Origin: Nevskia sp.
Lineage (GTDB): Bacteria > Pseudomonadota > Gammaproteobacteria > Nevskiales > Nevskiaceae
NCBI RefSeq assembly: GCF_021732705.1
Contig: NZ_JAKFUM010000015.1
Coordinates: 1 to 64,000 of the forward strand
DNA: 64,000 nt
Direction: 5' to 3'
Shown here: positions 9,630-18,045 of the stretch, in pieces
How positions within the stretch are numbered: position 1 is the first letter of the stretch
How the letters are laid out: the number at the start of each line of letters is the position of its first letter
Notes under the pieces: model-generated
What the model was told of the DNA's origin: nothing
What the model saw: only the letters and a program-made list of their open reading frames with translations
The model's database searches: none
Translations under genes and position numbers: made by a program

Positions 9630-10492
9630 TCACCGAAGCCGAGTTGCTGCAGTCCAACATCCTGATCGTCGACGATCAGAAGTCGAACATCGACCTGCTG
9701 CAGGAATTGCTCGGCCAGTCCGGGTTCACGCGCGTGACCGCCACCAGCCGCCCGTCCGATGTCTGCGAACTGCACCGGCGCATCGGCTACGACCTGATCC
9801 TGCTCGATCTGCAGATGCCGGACATGGACGGCTTCCAGGTGATGGCGGCCCTGAAGGCCAGCCTCGGCGACGATTACCTGCCGGTGGTCGTGCTCACCGC
9901 GCAGCCCGGGCACAAGCTGCGGGCCCTGATGAGCGGCGCGAAGGATTTCATCAGCAAGCCGTTCGATCTGGCGGAAGTCCGAACGCGCATCCGCAACATG
10001 CTGGAGGTGCGGCTGCTGTACCGGAAGCTGGAGGCGCACAACGCGACGCTGGAACTGCTGGTGGCCGAGCGCACCGCGGAGCTGCGCGAAAGCGAGGCGC
10101 GCTACCGCAGCCTGACCGAGCTGGCCTCCGACTGGTACTGGGAGCAGGACGCGGCGGGCCGCTTCACCAAGGTGTCCGGCCCGGTGCTGGAAATGCTCGG
10201 CATCCGGGTTGCGGCACTGGTCGACGCGGACACGCCGCCCGGCGCGTCACCGATGCAGCCAGCCGATGGGGTGGCCGGTGTCGATGCCGGCGCGGGCTGG
10301 AACGAGACCGAGCGCTCGGAGCTGCGCGAAAAGATCGACGCCCGCGAGCCGTTCATCGATTTCGTCTACAGCCGGCACGACGCCAGCGGCGCGCTGCGCA
10401 AATACCAGGTCAGCGGTGAGCCGATGTTCAACCGGGCCTGCCAGTTCATCGGCTACCGGGGCATTGGCGTCGAACTCACCAGCCACCGCTAG
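9626..10492 (+). CDS. Response regulator with receiver and PAS domains
   Basis: A 288-residue protein with an intact N-terminal receiver: acidic pair in ILIVDDQ, phosphoacceptor Asp61 in LILLDLQMPDMDG, Thr in VLTAQ and Lys in FISKPFD. A coiled-coil linker (about 120-150) and a PAS-like segment from about residue 150 (SLTELASDWYWEQDAAGRF) follow. There is no DNA-binding or cyclase domain, so output is probably a protein interaction or relay. It overlaps the kinase stop by four bases, and since the kinase's own receiver lacks its Asp, this protein is the likely phosphoryl acceptor. The Crp-like gene starts 13 bp downstream and may be co-transcribed. Confidence 0.88.
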   Translation: MITEAELLQSNILIVDDQKSNIDLLQELLGQSGFTRVTATSRPSDVCELHRRIGYDLILLDLQMPDMDGFQVMAALKASLGDDYLPVVVLTAQPGHKLRALMSGAKDFISKPFDLAEVRTRIRNMLEVRLLYRKLEAHNATLELLVAERTAELRESEARYRSLTELASDWYWEQDAAGRFTKVSGPVLEMLGIRVAALVDADTPPGASPMQPADGVAGVDAGAGWNETERSELREKIDAREPFIDFVYSRHDASGALRKYQVSGEPMFNRACQFIGYRGIGVELTSHR

Positions 10493-10505
10493 CCCCCGCC
10501 GACTC

Positions 10506-11237
10506 GTGCGCGACCTCCATCAACCCCGCGATCCGGCGCGGCACAACGGCCTGCTGGCCCTGCTGCCTGCGCAGGATTGCTCGCGCCTCGCGCCGCATCT
10601 GGAATGGCTGCCGATGCGGCTGGGCGAAACCGTTCATGAACCCGGCCGCGAACTGCGCTACGGCTATTTCCCGACGACGGCGATCGTCTCGCTGGTCTAC
10701 ATCCTCGCGTCCGGCGCATCGGCCGAGCAGGCCAGCATCGGCAACGAGGGACTGGTCGGCATGCCGCTGCTGCTGGGCGGCAACACCACCGTCAGCACGT
10801 CGGTGGTGCAGACCGCCGGACACGCCTACCGCGTGCCGGGCCGCGTGCTGAAGGAGATGTTCGTCGAGTCGCCGGAGTTCCAGCGACTGCTTCTGCGCTA
10901 CACCCAGGTGCTGGTCACGCAGGTGGCCCAGACGGCGGTCTGCAACCGCGGCCACAGCATCGAGCAGCAGTTGTGCCGGTGGCTGCTGGCGATGCTCGAT
11001 CGCGGCGTCACCGGCGAACTGGTGGTGACGCAGGAACTGGTCGCCAACGCCCTTGGCGTGCGCCGCGAAGGCGTGACCGAAGCCGCCGGCCGACTGCAGC
11101 GCGCCGGCATCATCAGCTATCGCCGCGGCCACATCTCGGTGCAGGACCGCGCACGGCTCGAAACCGGCAGCTGCGAGTGCTACGGCGTGGTCAAGGACGA
11201 GGTCAAGCGCCTGCTGGCGGGCTACCGCGCACGCTGA
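10506..11237 (+). CDS. Crp/Fnr-family transcriptional regulator
   Basis: A 243-residue regulator with an N-terminal cyclic-nucleotide-binding-like beta-roll (about residues 20-140) and a C-terminal winged helix (about 165-230; TQELVANALGVRREGVTEAAGRL is the probable recognition region). The Cys set typical of Fnr iron-sulphur binding is absent, so it is neither a clear oxygen sensor nor a canonical CRP; the ligand is unknown. A GTG start is used because it is the first start after the preceding stop and directly precedes the conserved region. It is the third gene of the kinase/regulator cluster. Confidence 0.85.
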   Translation: MRDLHQPRDPARHNGLLALLPAQDCSRLAPHLEWLPMRLGETVHEPGRELRYGYFPTTAIVSLVYILASGASAEQASIGNEGLVGMPLLLGGNTTVSTSVVQTAGHAYRVPGRVLKEMFVESPEFQRLLLRYTQVLVTQVAQTAVCNRGHSIEQQLCRWLLAMLDRGVTGELVVTQELVANALGVRREGVTEAAGRLQRAGIISYRRGHISVQDRARLETGSCECYGVVKDEVKRLLAGYRAR

Positions 11238-11251
11238 GGCGCGACCGCCGC

Positions 11252-12454
11252 TTACCAGTACGACTCGCGATCCGGCGTCGACGCGATCTTGTGGATGCTC
11301 AGGTCGGCGCCGTTGAATTCCTCTTCCGGCGTCAGGCGCAGCCCCATCGCCGCCTTCAATCCGCCGTAGACGATGAAGCCGCCGGCCAGCGCGATGACGA
11401 TGCCGAGCGCGGTGCCGACCAACTGCGCGCCGAGGCTGACGCCGCCGAGCCCGCCCAGCGCCGTGCCACCGAAGAGGCCGGCAGCAACGCCGCCCCAGGC
11501 GCCGCACAGCCCATGCAGCGGCCAGACGCCGAGCACGTCATCGATCTTCCAGCGGTTCTGGGTCAAGGTGAACAGGTAGACGAACAGGCCGCCAGCGACC
11601 GCCCCCGTGGCCAGCGCGCCGAGCGGATGCATCACGTCCGAACCCGCGCAGACCGCGACCAGCCCGGCGAGCGGCCCGTTGTGGACGAAGCCCGGATCGT
11701 TGCGGCCCATGACCAGCGCGACGAGCGTGCCGCCGACCATCGCCATCAGCGAGTTCATCGCGACGAGGCCGCTGATCTTGTCCAGGGTCTGCGCACTCAT
11801 CACGTTGAAGCCGAACCAGCCGACGATCAGGATCCAGGCCCCGAGCGCCAGGAACGGAATGCTCGAAGGCGGATGCGCGGAAATCTCGCCGGAATTGCCG
11901 TAGCGGCCCCGCCGCGCGCCGAGCACCAGCACCGCTGCCAGCGCGATCCAGCCGCCGACCGCATGCACCACGACCGAGCCGGCGAAGTCATGGAAGTTGG
12001 CGCCGAACGTCGCCAGCAGCCAGTCCTGCACGCCGAAGCCGCCGTTCCACGCGATGCGCTCGAACAGCGGATAGACCAGCGCGACGATCAGGAAAGTGCC
12101 GGCCAGCTGCGGGTAGAAGCGCGTGCGCTCGGCAATGCCGCCGGAAATGATCGCCGGCACCGCAGCCGCGAACGTCAGCAGGAAGAAGAACTTGGTCAGC
12201 CCGAAGCCGCTGTTCGCCGCCAGCTCCGCGGCCGGCACGAAGAAGGTTTCGCCGTAGGCAATCAGGTAGCCGATGACGAAGTAGGCGAGCGTCGACACAC
12301 CGAAATCGCACAGGATCTTGACCAGCGCATTGACCTGATTCTTGCGCCGCACGGTGCCCAGTTCGAGGAACGCGAAGCCGGCATGCATGGCGAGGATCAT
12401 GATCGCGCCAAGCAGAATGAACAGGACGTCTGCGGGCGTCTTGATGTCGTGCAC
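11252..12454 (-). CDS. amt: Ammonium transporter (Amt)
   Basis: A 400-residue inner-membrane ammonium channel with eleven predicted membrane segments. Family landmarks include FAFLELGTVRRKNQVNALVK near residues 28-47, the DFAGSVVVHAVGGW segment, GWFGFN, and the pore-proximal PLHGLCGAWGG. There is no separate long signal peptide; the GTG start places the first membrane helix about eight residues in, slightly shorter than exported-type Amt proteins. No glnK/PII gene adjoins it, which is unusual because amtB is commonly paired with glnK. It is convergent with the Crp-like gene. Confidence 0.93.
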   Translation of the reverse strand: MHDIKTPADVLFILLGAIMILAMHAGFAFLELGTVRRKNQVNALVKILCDFGVSTLAYFVIGYLIAYGETFFVPAAELAANSGFGLTKFFFLLTFAAAVPAIISGGIAERTRFYPQLAGTFLIVALVYPLFERIAWNGGFGVQDWLLATFGANFHDFAGSVVVHAVGGWIALAAVLVLGARRGRYGNSGEISAHPPSSIPFLALGAWILIVGWFGFNVMSAQTLDKISGLVAMNSLMAMVGGTLVALVMGRNDPGFVHNGPLAGLVAVCAGSDVMHPLGALATGAVAGGLFVYLFTLTQNRWKIDDVLGVWPLHGLCGAWGGVAAGLFGGTALGGLGGVSLGAQLVGTALGIVIALAGGFIVYGGLKAAMGLRLTPEEEFNGADLSIHKIASTPDRESYW

Positions 12455-12877
12455 TGAAATGGTCTCTTGAGTGGACTGGAGCGGCCATCCCTGTGCACGC
12501 GGCGCGCATTATCGCCAAAACCGCGCTGAATGCGGCATGTCCCGCGCCACCGCGGTGCAGACGACGCGTTGGATGCCGCAGGTCATGCGCCGAAACGAGG
12601 CGTTCGCGTCGGATTTCGGCGGCACGTCGGCCGGACATCGGCGCCGCTGGGACAGGCATTCGATCCGCGGGTTCCAGTGCCCGGTGGTCTGCGGGCCCTG
12701 CCATCGCGGCGCGAGATCGCGATCACGCCGCGCCGCCGACGCCGTCGATGCGACTCGACGACAGGCCAGCCGGATCGGGCACCATCCGGCGCAGCACCGG
12801 TCGCCGTCATCGCTTGCACGAGCCGCCCGATTGCCGCCCGATTGACGGCCGAACCGACCGCCGCCGAACATTCCGTC
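12455..12877. other. Intergenic region upstream of amt
   Basis: A stretch of 423 bp with no convincing gene. Open frames here lack start signals and family resemblance. It should hold the promoter for amt (minus strand) and for the small protein at 12878, but no strong -35/-10 pair stands out. Confidence 0.5.
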
Positions 12878-13267
12878 ATGGCCCGCACAATCGATCGATC
12901 CCGCCGCTCGCCGACGCCGGAACGCCCGGTTGCCCCGCCAGCCCCACCGCTGTTCTACCGCGACGGCCGCAAGCTCGATGACGCCGAGCGCGGCATCGCA
13001 CCACCCGAAGACGCACCGCAAGACCTGTTGCGGCTGCTGAAAGACCAAGATGCCCGTCAGGCTGCCGCCAAGGCTCCGTCGGAACGCAAGGGCGCATCCG
13101 ATCAGGTGTTCGACATCATCCTGCTGATCAGCGACCTGTTCGTCGGCCTCAGCCAGTGGCTGACCTGGCGGCGGCTGACCTGGCGGCGGCTGATCGGCGC
13201 GATCGTGCTGGTGGCGCTGGTGAAGGGCTGTCTGGACACTGCTGCCGCCGCCACACGCCTGCATTGA
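12878..13267 (+). CDS. Small hypothetical protein with C-terminal membrane helix
   Basis: A 129-residue protein of unknown function. The N-terminal part is Pro/Arg-rich and contains LFYRDGRKLDDAERG. An amphipathic stretch (SDQVFDIILLISDLFVGLSQWL) is followed by a short duplicated LTWRR unit and a hydrophobic helix (LIGAIVLVALVKGCL) near the C-terminus. This suggests an inner-membrane-anchored protein with its bulk in the cytoplasm. The duplicated LTWRR reflects a 15-bp tandem repeat near 13160. The ATG at 12878 is the first plausible start; no strong ribosome-binding site is visible. It could be spurious, but coding GC bias and the hydrophobic C-terminus favour a real gene. Confidence 0.5.
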   Translation: MARTIDRSRRSPTPERPVAPPAPPLFYRDGRKLDDAERGIAPPEDAPQDLLRLLKDQDARQAAAKAPSERKGASDQVFDIILLISDLFVGLSQWLTWRRLTWRRLIGAIVLVALVKGCLDTAAAATRLH

Positions 13268-13422
13268 CTCGAAGGCGCCCGCCGCGTCGCGGCCGACGGT
13301 AACGCTCGACCGGCAGGAAGCCTGACCGCGTCGCGTCGAAATCCGCGTTCGCCATTCGTCGTCATCATGACCACACGACCATCGGCTGGCCTGCGGGCCG
13401 CCACGCGACCGGAGATTCCGCG

Positions 13423-13758
13423 ATGCAGTACTGGATTGCCATCCACCATCCGCTCGACTTCGATCCGCCCGTCGCGGACGACGCGACGATGCGCGACATT
13501 GATGCGCTGAACGACGAGATGGTCGCGGCCGGCGTGCGCCTGTTTGCAGGCGGGCTGCGGCCGCCGGCGGCGGCACGATCGATCCGAGCCGGTGACGACG
13601 GGCAGGCGCGGGTCAGCGATGGTCCGTATCTGCGGACGCAGGAATACGTCGGCGGCTTCTGGATTCTCGACGTCGCCGACCTCGACGCCGCGCTGGCGTG
13701 GGGACGGAAAGCGGCGTTGGCCTGTCGGACGCCGGTGGAGGTCAGGCCGTTCTTCTGA
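13423..13758 (+). CDS. YCII-domain protein
   Basis: A 111-residue protein of the YCII-related family (DGPF type). It shows the conserved N-terminal strand (MQYWIAIHHP), the central DGPYLRTQEYVGGFWIL segment and the helix DLDAALAWGRKAA. These ferredoxin-like proteins are often found next to ECF sigma factors, but none is adjacent here. The function of the family is not established; a catalytic His-Asp pair is proposed in YciI-like members. The ATG directly begins the conserved strand. Confidence 0.85.
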   Translation: MQYWIAIHHPLDFDPPVADDATMRDIDALNDEMVAAGVRLFAGGLRPPAAARSIRAGDDGQARVSDGPYLRTQEYVGGFWILDVADLDAALAWGRKAALACRTPVEVRPFF

Positions 13759-13803
13759 TGGCGCCGTCGGGCGGTCTCGCTGCCGTTGGCCGGGCGAGCG
13801 GGA

Positions 13804-14631
13804 TCAGTGGCCGCCCTGATCCTTCCACGCCGGCGGCGCGGGCGGGTACAGCCCGGTGCGCTCGACGACCGGCTCGCTGTCATCGAACTGTTCGCAGCGA
13901 TCGCTGTTGAAGTTCAGCGTACCGAACACGGCAACGCAGGCCGTCACGTCCTGCGGCTTGATGCGCATGTGCTTCGCCAGCCACGTGCATTGCGCGGTGG
14001 TGCCGACGAGGTAGCTGCCGATGGCCTGCACCGCGCCGGCCGGTGCGGTCTGCTTGGTGTCCGTCAGCGCGTGATGAAGCTGCACGGCGTCGGTGCTGAT
14101 CAGGTGCGACAGCTCATGGCTCATCGTGTTGATCGCGCAGGAGCGCGTCACCGCATTGCCCGACAGCCAGCGCTTCAGGTGCGCACGGCCGAGGCTCACC
14201 GATGTCGACGAGTCGCCGTCTCCAAACGGATCGCCGGTCCAGCCAGCGGTGGCGGTCGCGTCGTAGGTGCCGCCGACCAGCGCGAGCGGGCTCGGCACGT
14301 CGCGCAGCCCGGCGCGCTTCAGCGTGACGATGTTGGCGAGGTCGTCGCGCGAGCCCAAGTCACCGGCCCTGAGGTAGATGCGCTGGATGGACGAGGGCAG
14401 CGCGCGCAGGTTCTGTTCGAAGGCCGGCGATTTCAGGATCTCGGTGGCTTCGGCAATCCAGGCCTCGACCGCCGCTTCCTCCCGTCCCGGGCTGGTCGCG
14501 CCGAGATGAACCCAGGGGTCGACAGCCCAGGCCGCGGGCGTGAGCAGCACGATCGCGATCCACGTCGCGGTCCACGTCGCGACAGTGCCGACGGCGGTGG
14601 CGCGCCGGGTCCTCCAAGCGGCGACAGGCAT
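13804..14631 (-). CDS. Exported putative zinc metalloprotease-like protein (HELSH)
   Basis: A 275-residue protein with a signal/anchor segment (ATWIAIVLLTPAAWA, about residues 22-36). Its best landmark is INTMSHELSHLIST with HELSH at residues 172-176, an HExxH zinc-site signature. Cysteines at 165 and in TTAQC and VTACV suggest disulfides in the periplasm. No third zinc ligand can be assigned with confidence, and the family is not one I can name, so protease activity is inferred from the motif alone. The ATG at 14631 has a GGAG element seven bases upstream; an upstream ATG at 14679 is less well placed. It is convergent with the YCII gene. Confidence 0.7.
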   Translation of the reverse strand: MPVAAWRTRRATAVGTVATWTATWIAIVLLTPAAWAVDPWVHLGATSPGREEAAVEAWIAEATEILKSPAFEQNLRALPSSIQRIYLRAGDLGSRDDLANIVTLKRAGLRDVPSPLALVGGTYDATATAGWTGDPFGDGDSSTSVSLGRAHLKRWLSGNAVTRSCAINTMSHELSHLISTDAVQLHHALTDTKQTAPAGAVQAIGSYLVGTTAQCTWLAKHMRIKPQDVTACVAVFGTLNFNSDRCEQFDDSEPVVERTGLYPPAPPAWKDQGGH

Positions 14632-14741
14632 TCGAGTTCTCCAAAGCCGGATGCCGACAGTCTTGCGAATGCCGGGCATGGCCGGAACGTCGTCAATCCG
14701 TCCCAGTCCGGAATGCCGGCACAGGCCGCACTCGCCCGGCT

Positions 14742-16571
14742 TCAGGCCAGCAGCTGCAGGCTCGCCAGCCGCGAATACAGGCCGCCGCTCTGCATCAGGG
14801 TGGCCGGCGTGCCGATCTCGACGATGCGGCCGGCGTCCATCACCACGATGCGATCGGCACGCTGAACCGTGGCCAGACGATGCGCGATGATCAAGGTCGT
14901 GCGGTTCTGCATCGCCGCTTCGAGCCCGCGCTGCACGTGCTGCTCGCTTTCGGCGTCCAGCGCGCTCGTGGCTTCGTCGAGCAGCAGCAGCGGCGGGTTC
15001 TTGAGGATGGCGCGGGCAATCGCGATGCGCTGGCGCTGGCCGCCGGACAGGCGCACGCCGCGCTCGCCGAGGAAGGTCCGGTAGCCATCCGGCAGGCGGT
15101 CGAGGAATTCGTCGGCGCGGGCGGTGCGGGCGGCGGCGCGCACTTCGTCATCGGTGGCGTCGGTGTTGCCGTAGCGGATGTTGGCGTAAGCATCGGCCGA
15201 GAAGATCACCGCGTCCTGCGGAACGATGCCGATGCGGGCGCGCAAGGTCTGCGGATCGAGTGTGCGGATGTCCACGCCGTTGAAGCGGATGCTGCCGCTT
15301 TCGGCATCGTAGAAGCGCAGCAGCAGTTGGAACAGCGTGGTCTTGCCGGCGCCACTCGGGCCGACCAGCGCCACGGTTTCGCCTTCGGCGATGTCGAGCG
15401 TGATGTCGTCCAGCGCCCGGGTTTCCGGCCGCGACGGGTAGCGGAAGTTCAGGTGGCTGAAGCTGACGCTGGCCTTCTGCGCCGGCGGCAGCGCCGCCGG
15501 GCTGGCCGGCGCGCGGATCTCCGGTTCCGCGGTCAGCAGTTCGACGAGGCGCTCGGTGGCGCCGGCGGCGCGCATGACATCGCCCCAGACTTCGGCGATC
15601 ACGCCGACCGAGCCGGCGGTGAGCACCGCGTACAGCACGAACGAGGCGAGGGTGCCCGCGGTCATCGTGCCGGCGACGACCGACTGCGCACCGAGCCACA
15701 GCACGAAGACGATGGCACCGAAGACGCCGCCGATGAGCGCCGCCGTCATCGTCGCGCGCAGGCGGGTGCGGCGGATCGCGGCGGTGAAGCTGCCTTCGAC
15801 CGTTTCGTCGTAGCGGCGGGCTTCCCAGCGCTCCTGGGTGAAGGCCTGCACGGTCGGGATCGCGTTCAGGATTTCGCCGGCCACGGCGGAGGTATCGGCA
15901 ATGCGGTCCTGCGATTCGCGGGACAGCTTCTTCACTGCGCGGCCGATCGCCACCAGCGGCAGCACCACGGCCACCAGCATCGCCACGGTGATCGCGAACA
16001 GTTTCAGGCTCGTGACCGCGAGCATGACCATGCCGCCGGCGAACTGGAACGCGCTGCGCAGGCCCATCGAGATGGTCGAGCCGACCACGGTCTGCACCAC
16101 GGTGGTGTCGCCGGTCAGGCGCGACAGCACTTCGCCGGTACGGGTGGTTTCGAAGTACGCCGGGGACTGCGACAGCATCGAGCGGTAGACCGCGCTGCGG
16201 ATGTCGGCGGTCACCCGTTCGCCGATCCAGCTGACGAAGTAGAAGCGGCCGGCGGTCGACAGCGCCCAGAACAGCGCGATGCCGGCCAGGGCCAGGAAGT
16301 GGCCGTTGATGTCGCCGGAGGTGGCGTGGGTGACGAAGCCCTTGTCGATCAGGTCGCGGAACGCGATCGGCACGATCAGCAGCGCGGCCGAGCTGATGCA
16401 CAGCAGCACGAACGCGATGGCGATGCGTCCGCGATACGGGGCCAGGAACGGCCGCAGACCGGCGAGCGACGACAGCTTCCGCTTCGGCGGCGGGCTGGTG
16501 ACTGCGTCATCGACGGGCGTGCCGCTGGCAGCGGAGGACGAACCGGAGGTGGGGGACACGGAGGCGTTCAT
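14742..16571 (-). CDS. ABC exporter, fused permease and ATPase (MsbA-like)
   Basis: A 609-residue half-transporter of the ABC-B/MsbA type. A Ser/Thr/Pro-rich leader of about 35 residues precedes a six-helix membrane domain (about 50-340). The ATPase domain shows Walker A GPSGAGKTT, Q-loop, signature LSGGQRQR, Walker B LLLDEATSALD and H-loop AHRLAT. It would dimerise in the inner membrane and export lipids, drugs or peptides; the substrate is not evident. The ATG at 16571 begins the leader; the longer open frame upstream overlaps the divergent BenE gene and is discarded. Confidence 0.92.
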   Translation of the reverse strand: MNASVSPTSGSSSAASGTPVDDAVTSPPPKRKLSSLAGLRPFLAPYRGRIAIAFVLLCISSAALLIVPIAFRDLIDKGFVTHATSGDINGHFLALAGIALFWALSTAGRFYFVSWIGERVTADIRSAVYRSMLSQSPAYFETTRTGEVLSRLTGDTTVVQTVVGSTISMGLRSAFQFAGGMVMLAVTSLKLFAITVAMLVAVVLPLVAIGRAVKKLSRESQDRIADTSAVAGEILNAIPTVQAFTQERWEARRYDETVEGSFTAAIRRTRLRATMTAALIGGVFGAIVFVLWLGAQSVVAGTMTAGTLASFVLYAVLTAGSVGVIAEVWGDVMRAAGATERLVELLTAEPEIRAPASPAALPPAQKASVSFSHLNFRYPSRPETRALDDITLDIAEGETVALVGPSGAGKTTLFQLLLRFYDAESGSIRFNGVDIRTLDPQTLRARIGIVPQDAVIFSADAYANIRYGNTDATDDEVRAAARTARADEFLDRLPDGYRTFLGERGVRLSGGQRQRIAIARAILKNPPLLLLDEATSALDAESEQHVQRGLEAAMQNRTTLIIAHRLATVQRADRIVVMDAGRIVEIGTPATLMQSGGLYSRLASLQLLA

Positions 16572-16656
16572 CGGGGACGTCAGGCGGGGGTCGTCTATTG
16601 TAAGTGGCGGGTCAAAATGTGGGTTTGTGCGGCGAGGCGCGCGGGCGAACCGCTGG

Positions 16657-16676
16657 ATTCCCGCCTGCGCGGGAAT
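16657..16676. repeat. REP-like palindrome
   Basis: A perfect 8-bp inverted repeat (ATTCCCGC / GCGGGAAT) with a CTGC loop. It matches the short palindromic 'cgcctgcgcggg' type of dispersed intergenic repeat common in many proteobacteria. It lies between the divergent ABC exporter and BenE genes. Only one copy is present in this window. Confidence 0.65.
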
Positions 16677-16787
16677 GACGAACGTGATTGATGAACGAAT
16701 GGTGGGAGTCGCGCCGCTCCAGCCACGACAGGACTCGCCTCGGCACGAATCCCGCTTTGCGCAGCTACCGGTTTCGTACACTGCGCC

Positions 16788-17960
16788 ATGTCCTTGTCCT
16801 TCCTGAAAGATTTTTCGCTGCCGGCGGTCGTCGCGGGCTTCGTGACGGTGCTGGTCGGCTTCACGAGCTCGGCCGTCGTCGTGTTTCAGGCGGCGCAGGG
16901 GCTCGGGGCCTCGCCGGCGGAAATCGGCTCGTGGATGTGGGCACTGGGCTGGGGCATGGGCATCACCTGCATCGGCCTGTCGCTGCGCTACCGGGTGCCG
17001 GTGGTCACGGCGTGGTCGACGCCCGGTGCGGCGATGCTGGTCACCGCGGCGGCCGGGGTGCGGCTGGACGAGGCGATCGGGGCGTTCACCGTGTCGGCGG
17101 CGCTGATGGCGCTGGCCGGCTTTTCCGGCGCGTTCGAGCGCGTGATCAGCCGCATACCGGTGGCGCTGGCGTCGGCGATGCTCGCCGGCATCCTGCTGCG
17201 CTTCGGCATCGACCTGTTCACCGCGATGCAGCAGCAGTTCGCGATGGGCTTCGCGATGTTCGCGGTGTATCTGGCGATGCGCCGGCTGCAGCCGCGCTAC
17301 GCCGTGGTGGCGACGCTGGCGGTCGGCATCACGGTGGCCGGTTACGAAGGCTTGCTGAAGGTCGAGGGCCTGCATCTGGCGCTGGCAATGCCCACCTGGA
17401 CGACGCCCGCGTTCAGCCTGCAGGCGCTGGTCAGCATCGCGATTCCGCTGTTCGTGGTGACGATGGCCTCGCAGAACATTCCGGGGCTGTCGGTGCTGCG
17501 GGCGTCCGGCTATTCGGCCCCGGTGTCGCCGGTGATTGGCTGGATCGGCACGGTGAATCTGGTGCTGGCGCCGTTCGGCGCGTTCGCGCTGAATCTGGCG
17601 GCGATCACGGCGGCGATCTGCATGGGCCGCGAGGCGCACGAGGACCCGGCCAAGCGCTACACGGCGTCGATCTCGGCCGGCGTCATCTACTGCGTCGTCG
17701 GCGTGTTCGGGGCGACGGTGGCCGCGGTGTTCGCCGCGTTTCCGCGCGAGCTGGTGCTGGTGATTGCCGGGCTGGCGCTGCTCGGCACCATCGGCAGCGG
17801 ACTGGCCGGGGCCGTGGCCGACGAGCGCCACCGCGAGCCGGCGCTGGTGACCTTTCTGGTGACGGCGAGCGGTGTCAGCTACGTCGGCGTCGGCTCGGCG
17901 TTCTGGGGGCTGGTGGCCGGCGCGCTGGCGATGGCCGTGCTGCGCGGGCGTCTGCGCTGA
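16788..17960 (+). CDS. BenE-family benzoate/aromatic acid symporter
   Basis: A 390-residue inner-membrane carrier with about twelve hydrophobic segments, matching the BenE family of benzoate:H+ symporters over its length. Landmarks are VVAGFVTVLVGFTSS at the N-terminus, TAWSTPGAAML near residue 80 and TMASQNIPGLSVLRASGY in the middle, followed by the NLAAITAAICMGREAHEDP loop. No aromatic catabolic genes adjoin it, so the natural substrate is uncertain. The ATG is preceded by a weak purine stretch. Transcription is divergent from the ABC exporter. Confidence 0.9.
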   Translation: MSLSFLKDFSLPAVVAGFVTVLVGFTSSAVVVFQAAQGLGASPAEIGSWMWALGWGMGITCIGLSLRYRVPVVTAWSTPGAAMLVTAAAGVRLDEAIGAFTVSAALMALAGFSGAFERVISRIPVALASAMLAGILLRFGIDLFTAMQQQFAMGFAMFAVYLAMRRLQPRYAVVATLAVGITVAGYEGLLKVEGLHLALAMPTWTTPAFSLQALVSIAIPLFVVTMASQNIPGLSVLRASGYSAPVSPVIGWIGTVNLVLAPFGAFALNLAAITAAICMGREAHEDPAKRYTASISAGVIYCVVGVFGATVAAVFAAFPRELVLVIAGLALLGTIGSGLAGAVADERHREPALVTFLVTASGVSYVGVGSAFWGLVAGALAMAVLRGRLR

Positions 17961-18045
17961 TCGCGACCCGACCGCCGCGCCCGCACCGGCGCGGGCCGCA
18001 AGCGATTACAGTGCGGTCCCACTTTTCGCCCGGTTTCGCACCGCC

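Noticed and set aside
12530..13267. 245-codon reading of the gene at 12878
   Set aside because: The first 116 codons have no support and run through the amt upstream region; the ATG at 12878 is more plausible.
14742..17831. Long minus-strand frame extending the ABC exporter upstream
   Set aside because: The upstream part lies antisense to the BenE gene and is Arg/His-rich low-complexity sequence; the exporter has a sound start at 16571.
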